Below, in pieces: positions 49,925-59,500 of a stretch of DNA of 64,000 nt. The stretch comes from Amycolatopsis sp. CA-126428 (GTDB lineage: Bacteria; Actinomycetota; Actinomycetes; Mycobacteriales; Pseudonocardiaceae). The stretch is taken from assembly GCF_002904335.1 (NCBI RefSeq), contig NZ_PPHF01000074.1, forward strand, positions 248,001 to 312,000, given 5' to 3'. A program made the position numbers and the translations under genes. Position 1 is the stretch's first letter; the number at the start of each line of letters is the position of its first letter. The notes under the pieces are model-generated. The model searched no databases. It worked only from the letters and a program-made list of their open reading frames with translations, and had not been told where the DNA came from.

Positions 49925-51130
49925 TCAGTCCGTCAGCGGCCGGGCCGGGTCGGCGAGCCGGTCCGCGTCCACGGTCCGTCCACTGAGGATCAGCTCGCGC
50001 ACCGCGTCCAGGCCCTCGTCCCACCGGTTCACGTGCAGTCCCGCGACCACCCGGCCACCGGTGAGCCAGAACGCGTGGAACGCCTCGGCGTCGCCGCGGG
50101 TGACGACGCGGTCGTAACCGCCCGGCGGGAACCAGCCGGTGAACTCCATGCCCGCGTCGTACTGGTCCGAGAAGAAGTACGGCAGGTCGTCGTGGACCAC
50201 CTCGCGGCCGAGCATCGCCAACGCCGCCGCCGGGCCGCCGCTCGTCGCCGCGGCCCAGTGCTCGACGCGGACGCGACGCCCGTAGCGCTCCTGCCACACG
50301 CTCGCGACGTCGCCCGCCGCGAAGACGTCCGGGTCGTCCGTGCGCAGGCCCGCGTCCACGAGAACACCGTCGTCGACGGCCAAGCCCGCCTCGGCGGCCA
50401 GCTGCGTCTCGGGCCGGGCGCCGATGCCGACGACGACCACGTCGGCCGGGATCTCGCCGTCGTCCGTCAGCACCGCCGAGACCGCGGTGTCTCCCGCGAA
50501 GCCCGTCACGCCGGTGCCGAACCGCAGCTCGACGCCGTGGCGGCGGTGCAGGTCGGCGAAGAACCCGCCCACCTCCGGCCCGAGCGTGGCGTGCAGCGGG
50601 GCCGGCCCGGGCTCGACGATGGTGACCGGGCAGCCGTGGTGGCGTGCGGCGGCAGCCGTCTCCAGGCCGACCCAGCCCGCGCCCGCCACGACGACCCGGC
50701 CGCCCGCCTCCAGCGCGTCGCGCAACCGGTCGGCGTGCGCGAGCCGGTGCAGGTAGTGGACGCCGTCGAGGTCGTTGCCGGGCACCCGCAGACGCCGCGG
50801 CGACGCCCCGGTGGCCAGCAGCAGCTTCGTGTACCCGAGGCGTTCGCCGCCGGCCAGTTCCACCTCGTGCGCCGCCCGGTCCAGCGCGGTCACGCGGCGG
50901 CCGGTCAGCACCTCGATCCGCTGGTCGACGTACCACTTCTCGTCGTGGACGAAGACCGAGGCGCGGTCCTCCTGGCCGAGCAGGTACCCCTTCGACAGCG
51001 GCGGCCGCTCGTAGGGCAGGTCCGGTTCGGCGCCGACGATGACGACGCGCCCGTCGAACCCCTCGGCCCGCAGGGTTTCCGCGGCCTTCGCGCCGGTCAG
51101 CCCGCCGCCGGCGATGACGAAGGTGGCCAT
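49925..51130 (-). CDS. NAD(P)H:ferredoxin-reductase-type FAD protein
   Basis: 401 residues of the putidaredoxin/rubredoxin reductase (AIF-like) family. FAD-binding GGGLTGAKAAETLR at the N-terminus, PYERPPLSKGYL, the NAD-binding GAGWVGLETAAAARHHG near 150, the C-terminal FAD motif VFAAGDVASVW, and a reductase C-domain. Its ATG overlaps the folE stop by one base (TGATG), so the two are coupled. Pairing with GTP cyclohydrolase I is unusual; it may reduce a ferredoxin, a pterin-dependent oxygenase partner or a quinoid pterin (inference). No ferredoxin or P450 is adjacent. Confidence 0.9.
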   Translation of the reverse strand: MATFVIAGGGLTGAKAAETLRAEGFDGRVVIVGAEPDLPYERPPLSKGYLLGQEDRASVFVHDEKWYVDQRIEVLTGRRVTALDRAAHEVELAGGERLGYTKLLLATGASPRRLRVPGNDLDGVHYLHRLAHADRLRDALEAGGRVVVAGAGWVGLETAAAARHHGCPVTIVEPGPAPLHATLGPEVGGFFADLHRRHGVELRFGTGVTGFAGDTAVSAVLTDDGEIPADVVVVGIGARPETQLAAEAGLAVDDGVLVDAGLRTDDPDVFAAGDVASVWQERYGRRVRVEHWAAATSGGPAAALAMLGREVVHDDLPYFFSDQYDAGMEFTGWFPPGGYDRVVTRGDAEAFHAFWLTGGRVVAGLHVNRWDEGLDAVRELILSGRTVDADRLADPARPLTD

Positions 51131-51750
51131 CACGCGCTCACCCCGCTCAGGGCGAAGAACTCCTGCCGCGTCTTGGGTTCTTCCCGCAGCAGGCCGTGCA
51201 GCGACGACGTCACGGTCGGCGCGCCGGTCGCCCGCACCCCGCGCAGGGACATGCACAGGTGCTCGGCCTCGATCACGACGCCGACGCCCTTGGGCGCCAG
51301 GTGCTCCTGCAGCCAGTCCGCGACCTGCTTGGTCAGCCGCTCCTGCACCTGCAGGTCGCGCGCGAACATCTCGACGACGCGGGCGAGCTTGGACAGCCCC
51401 AGGATCCGCTCGCCGGGCAGGTAGCCGACGTGCGCGACGCCGCGGAAGGGCAGCAGGTGGTGCTCGCACAGCGACTGCACCGGGATGCTCTTCGCCAGCA
51501 CGAGCTCGTCGTAGCCCTCGTCGTTGGGGAAGGTCGTCAGCTGGAAGTCGCGCGGCTGCAGCATTTCCGCGTAGGCGTGGGCCACCCGACGCGGCGTGTC
51601 GCCGAGGTGCTCCGACGACGGGTCCTTCCCGAGGGCTCGCAACAGGTCGGCGACCGCGCGTTCGGCCGCGTCCAGGTCGACGGTGTCGCGGTCGTGGACG
51701 ACACCGAGGTGCCGCAGCGGGACCGGGGCGCTGACGGGATCGACGCTCAC
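51130..51750 (-). CDS. folE: GTP cyclohydrolase I
   Basis: Converts GTP to 7,8-dihydroneopterin triphosphate, the first step of folate and pterin synthesis. 206 residues from GTG 51750 with AAGGAGG nine nt upstream. Zn ligands Cys95 and His98 in SLCEHHLLPF, and Cys166 in HLCMSLRGV; GDTPRRVAHAYAEML and GLSKLARVVEMFARDLQVQERLT are diagnostic of type IA enzymes. It is not in a folate operon (no folP/folB/folK), and is paired with a flavoprotein and a Cys-rich regulator, so it may be a second, stress-induced copy. Confidence 0.94.
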   Translation of the reverse strand: MSVDPVSAPVPLRHLGVVHDRDTVDLDAAERAVADLLRALGKDPSSEHLGDTPRRVAHAYAEMLQPRDFQLTTFPNDEGYDELVLAKSIPVQSLCEHHLLPFRGVAHVGYLPGERILGLSKLARVVEMFARDLQVQERLTKQVADWLQEHLAPKGVGVVIEAEHLCMSLRGVRATGAPTVTSSLHGLLREEPKTRQEFFALSGVSA

Positions 51751-51762
51751 GAGGGTGCCTCC

Positions 51763-51831
51763 TTCTAAAAACAAGTCGGACCGACGTTAGAAGCTCCCGG
51801 GGGTTTTCGTCAACACGTCTTTGTTTTAGAA
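51763..51831. promoter_or_regulatory. AT-rich inverted motif in folE / regulator divergent promoter
   Basis: TTCTAAAAACAAG (51763-51775) faces CTTTGTTTTAGAA (51819-51831), with another TTAGAA at 51788-51793. The right arm provides a -10-like TAGAAT (51827-51832) only 6 bp before the regulator ATG, with no ribosome site, suggesting a leaderless transcript. The arms are either operators or mirrored core promoters. Confidence 0.5.
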
Positions 51832-51838
51832 TCCGGCG

Positions 51839-52489
51839 ATGCAGGAGACCCAGGCGCTGGCCGCGGCCGCAGCGCTCGACGAGCCGACCCGGCGCCGGTT
51901 GTACGAGTACGTCGTCCGCCGCCGGGAGCCGGTGAGCCGCGACGACGTCGCCGCTGCCCTCGGCGTGCCCCGGGCGACGGTCGCGTTCCACCTCGACCGC
52001 CTGGTGCAGGAGCGGCTGCTGGCGGTCGGCCACGAGCGCCGGACCGGCCGCAGCGGCCCGGGGGCGGGCCGCCCGGCGAAGCTGTACCGGCGGTCGGACC
52101 GCCAGGTGAGCATTTCCCTGCCCGAGCGCCAGTACGAGCTGGCGGGCGGGCTGCTGGCCACCGCGCTGGAGGAGGCCGACGAAACCGGCGGTTCCCCGCG
52201 GGAGATCCTGACCCGCTGCGCGCGCGAGCGCGGGACGGAGCTGGCCGCCGGCGGCCGCGACATCCTGGGCACGCTGGAGGAGAACGGCTTCGAGCCGCGC
52301 CTCGACGACGGCGAGGTGACGCTCGTCAACTGCCCGTTCCACCGGCTGGCCCAGGTCCACACGCGCCTGGTGTGCGAGATGAACCTGGGGCTGGTCGAGG
52401 GCATGCTGGCGGGCGCGGGGGAGAGCGGGTTGCGGGCCCGGCTGGACCCGCAACCGGGCGCGTGCTGCGTGCGCCTCGCCCACGACTGA
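51839..52489 (+). CDS. Winged-helix regulator with C-terminal cysteine cluster (ArsR/SufR-like)
   Basis: 216 residues. A winged HTH at ~12-65 (LDEPTRRRLYEYVVRRREPVSRDDVAAALGVPRATVAFHLDRLVQERLL) and a C-terminal domain with Cys165 (LVNCPFHRL), Cys179 (RLVCEMN) and the pair Cys209-Cys210 (GACCVRL). The NCPF...C...CC layout resembles SufR-type regulators that bind an Fe-S cluster, but a Zn or redox-thiol sensor is also possible. The ATG follows a -10-like element by 6 bp, consistent with leaderless translation. Divergent from folE and the flavoprotein, its probable targets. Confidence 0.82.
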   Translation: MQETQALAAAAALDEPTRRRLYEYVVRRREPVSRDDVAAALGVPRATVAFHLDRLVQERLLAVGHERRTGRSGPGAGRPAKLYRRSDRQVSISLPERQYELAGGLLATALEEADETGGSPREILTRCARERGTELAAGGRDILGTLEENGFEPRLDDGEVTLVNCPFHRLAQVHTRLVCEMNLGLVEGMLAGAGESGLRARLDPQPGACCVRLAHD

Positions 52490-52493
52490 CGCC

Positions 52494-52525
52494 CCCAGCG
52501 CCCCAAGGCCACCCTGGGCGCTGGG
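52494..52525. terminator. Hairpin between convergent regulator and CU044_5270-type gene
   Basis: A 10-bp perfect stem (CCCAGCGCCC / GGGCGCTGGG) with a 12-nt loop, 5 bp after the regulator stop. Confidence 0.6.
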
Positions 52526-52549
52526 AGCCGGGTTGTTACGCCGGGTTCG

Positions 52550-53674
52550 TCACTTCGGCGGGACCTCGCCGAGCCGCCCGGTCACCGCCGTCCGGATCGC
52601 GCTGGCCCCGAGCTGGGTGCCCGGCTTGATCCACGGCTCGTCGGGCTCTGCTCCGGCGATCGTGCGCTCGCCGATGAACCCGCCGGTCGCCGGGTCGATG
52701 ATCAGCTGCCGGATTTCGTGCCGGTCGTCCAGCCCGAGCGCGATGCCCGTGCGGCCGTCGAGGTTCGCCTCCGCCGCCTGCACCGTGATGCCCGGGATCT
52801 TCGCCAGCGCCCGGTACCACTGCGCCCGCAGCTGTGCCGGCATCTGGCCCGCGCGGAGGATCTCGATGCCGAAGTGGAACATCACCGACGGCGTCGAGCC
52901 GCGGGCCTTCGTCAGCTGCTGCAGCTTCGCGTACAGCGCTGCCGGGTCGTGCGGCAAGGTCGCGTAGAACGCCGGGCTGTCCCAGTCGCTCGCGTCGCCG
53001 CACTTCTTCGGCGGCTTGGCCTTCGGGAAGAAGTCGCCGCAGCGGCCCTGCCACTGGCCCTGGTCGGTGTCCTCGATCGCCGGCTCCGGGGCCTGCGACT
53101 GCGGTACCGAACCGCCCAGGAACTTCCCGGTGCTGAGGATCTTGCGGGTCTCCTGCCAGACGTCGTGCTCGTCGGCCGGGATCCACCGGTCGACCTCCTG
53201 CTCCCACAGGTAGGTGTAGCCGGCGCCGCCATTGATCTGGACGCCGCGCTGCACCCACGTGTGCTCGCCGACGTAGCGGAACTGGCCCGGGCCGACGGGC
53301 TGGTCGGCCGCGCCGACGGTCAGGTCCGCGGCCCGGGTCAGCACCTGGACCGCCGACATCAGCCGGACGTCCGGGGCGGCCGACGTCGGGACCGCGGTCG
53401 TGGTCCGGACCGGTGGCGCGGCGATCGGGCCGGGTGCCGGAGCCGGCGGGCGCTGCTGCGCGACGACCACGGCGGTCACCGCCACCACGCCGGCCACCGA
53501 GGCCGCGGCCGGCAGCGCGAACCGGCGAAGGCGCTTCGGGCGCAGCGGGACGACGTCGGCGACGGGACCGGCGTCGAGCTCGGCCAGCAGCCGGGCGCGG
53601 GCCGCGGACAGGTCGGCCGGCGCGGTGCGGGCGTCGCGGTGGAGCAGCTCGAGGGTCTCGTCGAGCTCGTTCAT
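52550..53674 (-). CDS. CU044_5270-type membrane protein, sigma-factor partner
   Basis: 374 residues. A cytosolic N-terminus (MNELDETLELLHRDARTAPADLSAARARLL), one TM helix near 50-72 (FALPAAASVAGVVAVTAVVVA), and an extracytoplasmic domain of ~290 residues (PGQFRYVGEHTWVQRG, TGIALGLDDRHEIRQLIIDPATGGFIGERT). Its ATG overlaps the stop of the sigma factor (ATGA). The CU044_5270 family regularly follows ECF sigma genes in actinomycetes and may act as an anti-sigma or co-sensor; this is inferred from context, not shown. Confidence 0.82.
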   Translation of the reverse strand: MNELDETLELLHRDARTAPADLSAARARLLAELDAGPVADVVPLRPKRLRRFALPAAASVAGVVAVTAVVVAQQRPPAPAPGPIAAPPVRTTTAVPTSAAPDVRLMSAVQVLTRAADLTVGAADQPVGPGQFRYVGEHTWVQRGVQINGGAGYTYLWEQEVDRWIPADEHDVWQETRKILSTGKFLGGSVPQSQAPEPAIEDTDQGQWQGRCGDFFPKAKPPKKCGDASDWDSPAFYATLPHDPAALYAKLQQLTKARGSTPSVMFHFGIEILRAGQMPAQLRAQWYRALAKIPGITVQAAEANLDGRTGIALGLDDRHEIRQLIIDPATGGFIGERTIAGAEPDEPWIKPGTQLGASAIRTAVTGRLGEVPPK

Positions 53675-54240
53675 GACTGGTTCTCCTCGGTGGGGACGAG
53701 CAGGGCCTGGAGCCGGTGACGCACGCGGTGCAGGCGCGAGCGCACGGTGCTCGCGGGCACGCCGAGCGCCTCGGCGACTTCGGCCGGTTCGAGACCGGCC
53801 CAGGAGGTGAGCAACAGGACGTCACGGTCCTGTTCGGACAGTCCGGCGAGTTCGGAGGCGAGCACGCGCAGCCGCGCCGCCGCGTCGACCCGGCCGGCGA
53901 CCGCGGTGTCGTGGTTTTCGGCCGGGCGGTCCCCGGCACCGGCCTTCGCGGTCAGCTGGAACCCGCGGACCTCCTGGCGCAGGTGGTTGCGCAGCAGGTT
54001 GGTGGCGATGCCGTAGAGCCAGCCGCGGATCGGCGCCTTCTTCGGGTCGTAGCTCGCCCGTCTTCGCAGCGCGACGACGAACGTCTCCGCCACGAGGTCG
54101 TCGGCGACGTGCACGCCCACCCGGCCCGCGAGGTAGCCGCGCAGGGGAGGGGCGTACTCGTCGAAGAGCCGCGCGAAGATCTCTCTCGGATCCCGTGCGG
54201 CGAGGTCGGGCCGGTCCAGCCGATCGACGATTCTGGTCAC
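53671..54240 (-). CDS. ECF sigma factor (sigma-70 family)
   Basis: 189 residues. Region 2 at ~15-85 (IFARLFDEYAPPLRGYLAGRVGVHVADDLVAETFVVALRRRASYDPKKAPIRGWLYGIATNLLRNHLR) and region 4 at ~125-180 (LSEQDRDVLLLTSWAGLEPAEVAEALGVPASTVRSRLHRVRHRLQALL). The start GTG 54240 (TRIVDRLDRPDLA) lacks a clear ribosome site, so the exact N-terminus is uncertain. Coupled to the downstream membrane protein and divergent, by 105 bp, from a serine hydrolase that could belong to its regulon. Confidence 0.88.
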   Translation of the reverse strand: MTRIVDRLDRPDLAARDPREIFARLFDEYAPPLRGYLAGRVGVHVADDLVAETFVVALRRRASYDPKKAPIRGWLYGIATNLLRNHLRQEVRGFQLTAKAGAGDRPAENHDTAVAGRVDAAARLRVLASELAGLSEQDRDVLLLTSWAGLEPAEVAEALGVPASTVRSRLHRVRHRLQALLVPTEENQS

Positions 54241-54345
54241 GGTACTGGTTGTCCCGGCCCGCCGCCTGCGTCCCCGCCCGCCCGTCCGGATGAGACGCAG
54301 GCCACATTCGTGGAACAGCCGGGCCCGCCGCGGACAACAGCCGGT

Positions 54346-55218
54346 ATGCACCGACGGAACGCGACGCTGCTCGCCGGGACCTGCGCCGGCGCGGTGGTGG
54401 CGGTCCTCGTGGTGGCCGCCGCGGTGCGGCCGCCGGGCCCCGCCGAGGCGCCGCCCTTGCCCGCGCCGCCCGCCCTGACGACGAGCGCGGCCACCACGGC
54501 GACCGCGGCGCCGCCCGAGACACCCGTGACCGGCCTGCCCGACGGCGCGGCGCTCGCGCGCCTGGTGCCCGGGAAGCTCAGCGTGCTCGTGCACGACCGC
54601 CGGACCGGCCGCGATCTCGTCGCCCACCAGCCGGATGTCACCTACCCGGCCGCGTCGCTGGTCAAGCTGCTCATCGCGCTCGAAGCGCTGCGCCAGGGGG
54701 AGCCGGCGGGCGTGGTCGCGGGGATGCTTTCGCGCAGCGACGACGAGGTCGCCGGCCGGCTGTGGGCCCAGCTGGGCGGCCCCGCGATCGTCACCGGCTG
54801 GGCCGCGCGGATCGGCCTGACCTCGACCCGCCCGCCCGCCGAGCCCGGTCGCTGGGGCAGCACGCTCGTCTCCGCCGCCGACTTCGCGCGGTGCTACCGG
54901 TACCTCCTCGACGCCGCGCCCGCCGCCACCCGGCAGATCGTCCTGCGGGCCCTCGAAAGCGCGGCCCGCCGCGGCGCGGACGGCTTCGAGCAGCTCTTCG
55001 GCGTCCCGGCCGCGGTCACCGCCACCGGCTGGGCCGTGGACCAGGGCTGGTCCTGCTGCGACCCCGGCCGCGACCTGCACACCAGCGGCGTGGTCGGCGA
55101 CCGGCGGTACGTCGTGGTCGTGCTGACCGCCCAGCCGGCCACCACGAGCTGGGCGATCGCCACCCAGCGCGTCACCGCGGTCGTGAAAGCGCTTGCTGGT
55201 CCGCTCGGGTGGGCCTGA
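54346..55218 (+). CDS. Exported serine hydrolase, class A beta-lactamase/PBP-like
   Basis: 290 residues. Uncleaved or Sec signal helix (LLAGTCAGAVVAVLVVAAAV), a Pro/Ala/Thr linker to ~60, then a penicilloyl-serine fold: SxxK motif SLVK with Ser104 and Lys107, SDDE in the place of SDN (~residue 127), and a late SGVVGDRRYVVVVLT strand. It lacks an obvious KTG and the class A omega-loop Glu, so true beta-lactamase activity is doubtful; a cell-wall D,D-peptidase-like or non-catalytic role is possible. Divergent from the ECF sigma factor. Confidence 0.75.
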   Translation: MHRRNATLLAGTCAGAVVAVLVVAAAVRPPGPAEAPPLPAPPALTTSAATTATAAPPETPVTGLPDGAALARLVPGKLSVLVHDRRTGRDLVAHQPDVTYPAASLVKLLIALEALRQGEPAGVVAGMLSRSDDEVAGRLWAQLGGPAIVTGWAARIGLTSTRPPAEPGRWGSTLVSAADFARCYRYLLDAAPAATRQIVLRALESAARRGADGFEQLFGVPAAVTATGWAVDQGWSCCDPGRDLHTSGVVGDRRYVVVVLTAQPATTSWAIATQRVTAVVKALAGPLGWA

Positions 55219-55301
55219 CCCGGCGCGGGACGTCCGGAACGCGCCGATTCGGCGGTACCGTCTCGTGGGTGGGGACACGGTACGAGATTCAGGGGGCCAG
55301 G

Positions 55302-56345
55302 GTGGTGGACCGGGCGAAGCCGGGGGAGCAGACGAGAACGTCTCCGCCGGGGCCGCGGCAGCCGAGCCTCGCCGACGTCGCCGGCATGGCCGGCGTGTCG
55401 CACATGACCGTTTCGCGCGTGGTCAACGAGAGCGGGCCGGTGCGCCCGGAGACCCGCGAGCGGGTGCTCGCCGCCGTGCAGAAGCTCGGGTACCGGCCCA
55501 ACACCGCGGCGCGGGCGCTGGTCACCGGCCGGTCCGGCACCCTCGGCGTGGTCGCGCTCGAGTCCAATCTCTACGGACCGGCGAGCACGCTCTACGGCAT
55601 CGAGAACGCGGCCCGCGAGGCCGGGTACGGCGTCGCGATCTGCAGCGTGACGCGGCCGGGCCGGACGTCGATCGGCGACGCGGTGGAGAGCCTGCGGCGC
55701 CAGGCGGTGGAGGGGATCGTCGTGATCGCCCCGCACGTCACGGCCGGGCGGGCGCTCGACGCGGCGCCGGCGGACATCCCCCTGGTCGCGGTCGGCGGCG
55801 GCGATTCGGCACCGGTGCCGGTGCTCTCGGTCGACCAGTACGACGGGGCCCGCCGCGTCACCGAGCACCTGCTGTCCCTCGGGCACCGGACGGTCTGGCA
55901 CCTGGCCGGGCCGGAGGACTGGCTGGAGGCCCGCGACCGCGAACGCGGCTGGCGCGAGACCCTGGAGGGGCGCGGCCTGCGCGTGCCGGCGGTGGTGCGC
56001 GGCGACTGGAGCCCGCGGTCGGGGTACGAGGCCGGCCGGGCGCTGGTCGGCAAGCGGGGGCTCAAGGCCGTGTTTTCGGCCAACGACCAGATGGCGCTGG
56101 GCCTGCTGCGGGCGTTCACCGAGGCGGGGATCCGGGTGCCGGAGGATGTTCACGTCGCCGGGTTCGACGATGTTCCCGAGGCCGAGTACTTCACGCCGCC
56201 GCTGACTACGGTGCGGCAGGACTTCATCGAGGTCGGGCGGCGGACGTTCGGGCTGCTCGAGGAGCGGATGGCGGGTGGGGATGCCGGGGCTCGGCATCTG
56301 GTGCCCGCGGAGCTGGTCGTTCGGGAGAGCACCCGGCCTCGGTGA
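55302..56345 (+). CDS. LacI-family repressor of the GH35 galactosidase
   Basis: 347 residues. HTH (PSLADVAGMAGVSHMTVSRVVNESGPVRPETRERVLAAVQKLGYRPNTAARAL) preceded by a ~20-residue extension, and a periplasmic-binding-type effector domain (GTLGVVALESNLYGPASTLYGIENAAREAGY; HVAGFDDVPEAEYFTPPLTTVRQDF). Start chosen at GTG 55302 behind AGGGGG; GTG 55269 and GTG 55305 are alternatives. The perfect palindrome TGTTAGCGCTAACA lies 85 bp after its stop, in front of the galactosidase gene, and is its likely operator. It probably responds to galactose or a galactoside. Confidence 0.9.
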   Translation: MVDRAKPGEQTRTSPPGPRQPSLADVAGMAGVSHMTVSRVVNESGPVRPETRERVLAAVQKLGYRPNTAARALVTGRSGTLGVVALESNLYGPASTLYGIENAAREAGYGVAICSVTRPGRTSIGDAVESLRRQAVEGIVVIAPHVTAGRALDAAPADIPLVAVGGGDSAPVPVLSVDQYDGARRVTEHLLSLGHRTVWHLAGPEDWLEARDRERGWRETLEGRGLRVPAVVRGDWSPRSGYEAGRALVGKRGLKAVFSANDQMALGLLRAFTEAGIRVPEDVHVAGFDDVPEAEYFTPPLTTVRQDFIEVGRRTFGLLEERMAGGDAGARHLVPAELVVRESTRPR

Positions 56346-56430
56346 TCGGGTCTCACGCTTGGGGGTGGAGAGGTGGGCCGGGGTTGCGGGGGGTCTGGGC
56401 TGCGTGTGCTCTGGTTTGGCGGCGGCCTAC

Positions 56431-56444
56431 TGTTAGCGCTAACA
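56431..56444. promoter_or_regulatory. LacI-family operator TGTTAGCGCTAACA
   Basis: A perfect 14-bp palindrome with central CG, nearly extended to 20 bp (56428-56447, one mismatched pair), 107 bp before the GH35 ATG. It is a textbook LacI/GalR operator form. Confidence 0.8.
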
Positions 56445-56551
56445 ATACCTCGGCATTGATCCATCCTGGTGTTGTATCTTGACGGGTTCTGTGGGGTCGG
56501 CAAGTGTTCGTGTTCGATTGTGGTCCCCGCCGCCGCCCTGGAGGCCCCCGC

Positions 56552-59500
56552 ATGCGTGCCGCCCAACGTTGCCGGACGCTGTTCACCGTCCTTCTTTCCG
56601 TCCTGTTCGCCTTCGCCGGTGTGGCCGTTCCCTCGGCGACAGCGGCCCTGCCGGTGGCTCGGCCCACCCACACCGTCACCTACGACGGGTACTCCTTCCT
56701 CGTCGACGGCAGTCGCACCTACCTTTGGTCCGGCGAGTTCCACTCCTACCGGCTGCCCAGCCCCGACCTTTGGCTCGACATCTTCCAGAAGATGAAGGCG
56801 GCCGGCTTCAACGCCACGTCGCTCTACTTCGACTGGGGCTACCACTCGCCGAAGCAGGGGGTCTACGACTTCAGCGGGGTCCGGGACCTCGACAAGCTTC
56901 TCGACATGGCGCAGCAGGCCGGGCTCTACGTCATCGCGCGGCCGGGGCCGTACATCAACGCCGAGGTCGATGGCGGGGGGTTTCCGACCTGGCTGTCCAC
57001 CACGCCCGGGCACACCCGCAGTGCCGACCCCGTCTACCTGAAGTACTCCGACGAGTGGCAGACGCAGATCGACCGCATCATCGCGCGCCACCAGCTCACG
57101 AACGGCACCGGCAGCGTGCTCGCCTACCAGGTCGAAAACGAGTACTACAACGGCAACGCCGACGGCCGCGCCTACATGCAGCACCTGGAGGACAAGGCTC
57201 GCGCCGACGGGATCACCGTTCCGCTGGTCGGCAACAACAACGGCACCTTCAACGCCGGTGCCGCCGCGCTCGACGTCGATGCCGCCGACTCCTATCCGCA
57301 GGGCTTCGACTGCTCGAACCCCACCCGCTGGAACGGCGTGCCGGACATCAGCTACGACCACGTCCCCGGCAAGCCGCTGATCACCGCCGAATTCCAAGGT
57401 GGTGCCTTCGACCCGTGGGGCGGCCCGGGCTACGAAAAGTGCGCCCAGCTGATCAACGACCAGTTCGCGAACGTCTTCTACAAGCAGAACATCGCCGTCG
57501 GCGCCACCGGGCAGAGCTTCTACATGCTGCACGGCGGGACGTCCTGGGGCTGGAGCGCGATCCCGCAGAACTACACCTCCTACGACTACGGCGCCGCGAT
57601 CACCGAGGCACGCCAGTTCGATCCGAAGTACGCCGAGGACAAGCTGATCGGCTACTTCACCCAGTCCGTCGCCCCGCTGACCAAGACCGACGGGCTCGCG
57701 GCCGCGCCGCTGAGCGATCCGGCGCTCACCGACACCGCCCGGATCAACCCGGACACCCGCACGCAGTTCCACACCCTGCGGCACAGCGACTCGACGTCGA
57801 CCGCCACGAACACCACCAGCGTCGCGCTCGACCTCGCCGCGCACGCCGGCTACACCTACGACGACCGCGCGGCCGAGGTCGGCTACACCGGCACCTGGAG
57901 CCACGTCGGCCCGGAGGTCAACTACACCGGCGGCGACTACCAGCACACCGAGTCGTTCTCCAACGTGACCGGGGACAGCGTGAGCATTCCCTTCACCGGT
58001 ACCGGAATCCGCTGGGTGACGTCGAAGGACCCGAGCCACGGCATCGCCGACGTCTACCTCGACGACGCCAAGGTCTCCTCGGTCGACCTCTACGCGGCCG
58101 GCAAGCAGAACCAGATCACCGGCTACGAGGTCCGTGACCTGGCCGCCGGCCCGCACACGCTGAAGATCGTCGTCACCGGGCAGAAGAACGCGCAGGCCAC
58201 CTCGCCGTTCGTCGTGGTGGACGCGATCGACCTGCTGTCCGGCAGCACCGACTACTACCCGGTCGTGCCGCAGCAGCCCGGCACCGGCGTCACGCTGAAC
58301 GGGCGGCAGTCGAAGATCCTCGTCGCCGGCTACGACCTCGGCGCCACGCGGATGCAGTACTCGACGTCGGAGCTCATGACGAGCGCCGCCATCGGCGACC
58401 GTGATGTCGCGGTGCTCTACGGCGACAAGGGTGGCCCGGGGGAGACCGTGCTCCGGTTCGCGAAGCAGCCGACTGTGCAGGTGCTCGGCGGCGCGGCGAC
58501 GTCCACATGGGACGCCGCCCGCGGCGACCTGCGGCTCAACTACACCCACGACGGCCTGACCCGCGTGCTCGTCACCGCGCCGGGCGCGCGGCCGCTGCTC
58601 CTGCTGCTCGCCGACAAGGCCACGGCGGCGACGTTCTGGCGCCAGGACACCGCGAGCGGCCCGATCCTGGTCCGCGGCACCCACCTGGTCCGGACCGCGG
58701 CCGAGCAGTACGGGCTGCTGTCGCTGACCGGCGACACCGGCACCGACGGCGCGTTCGAGGTCTTCAGCGCGGCGAAGGCGGTGCTGTGGAACGGTTCCTG
58801 GGTCCCGGCGAAGCCGACCTCGAGCGGCAGCCTCACCGGGACCGCCCCGGCTGCCAGCGCCGTGACGCTGCCCGCATTGACCGGCTGGAAGCACCAGCAG
58901 GAGTCCCCGGAGAGCCAGCCCGGCTTCGACGACTCGGCGTGGCCGGTGGCGGACAAGGAAACCACCAACAGCTCGACGGCGCTCGGCACGAAACCCGTTC
59001 TCTTCGCCGACGACTACGGCTTCCACACCGGCAACACCTGGTACCGCGGGCACTTCACCGGTGACGGCAAACAGACCGGGATCACCCTGGCGAGCCAGAG
59101 CGGCGGCCCGGCCGGGGCGTTCTCGGCGTGGCTCAACGGGGTCTTCCTCGGCAGCTCGACCAGCCCGCAGCACACGTTCACCTTCCCCGCCGGGTCGCTG
59201 CACCAGGGCGACAACGAGATCTCCGTGCTGACCGTGAACATGGGGCACGAGGAGGACTACGGGGCCAGCAACGGCAACAAGGCTGCCCGCGGGCTGACCG
59301 CGGCGCGGCTGACCGGCGCCGCGCTGACGTCGGTGACCTGGCGCCTGCAGGGCGTCCGCGGCGGGGAAACCGGGCTCGACCCGGTGCGCGGCCCGCTCAA
59401 CACCGGCGGCCTCTACGGCGAGCGCGCGGGCTGGTCGCTGCCCGGGTTCCCGGACCGCGGCTGGGCACCGGCTTCGCTCCCGGCGAAGGACACGACCCCC

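Noticed and set aside
54346-55218. Functional class A beta-lactamase resistance gene
   Set aside because: SxxK is present but SDN is altered, and the omega-loop Glu and KTG were not found; resistance cannot be claimed.
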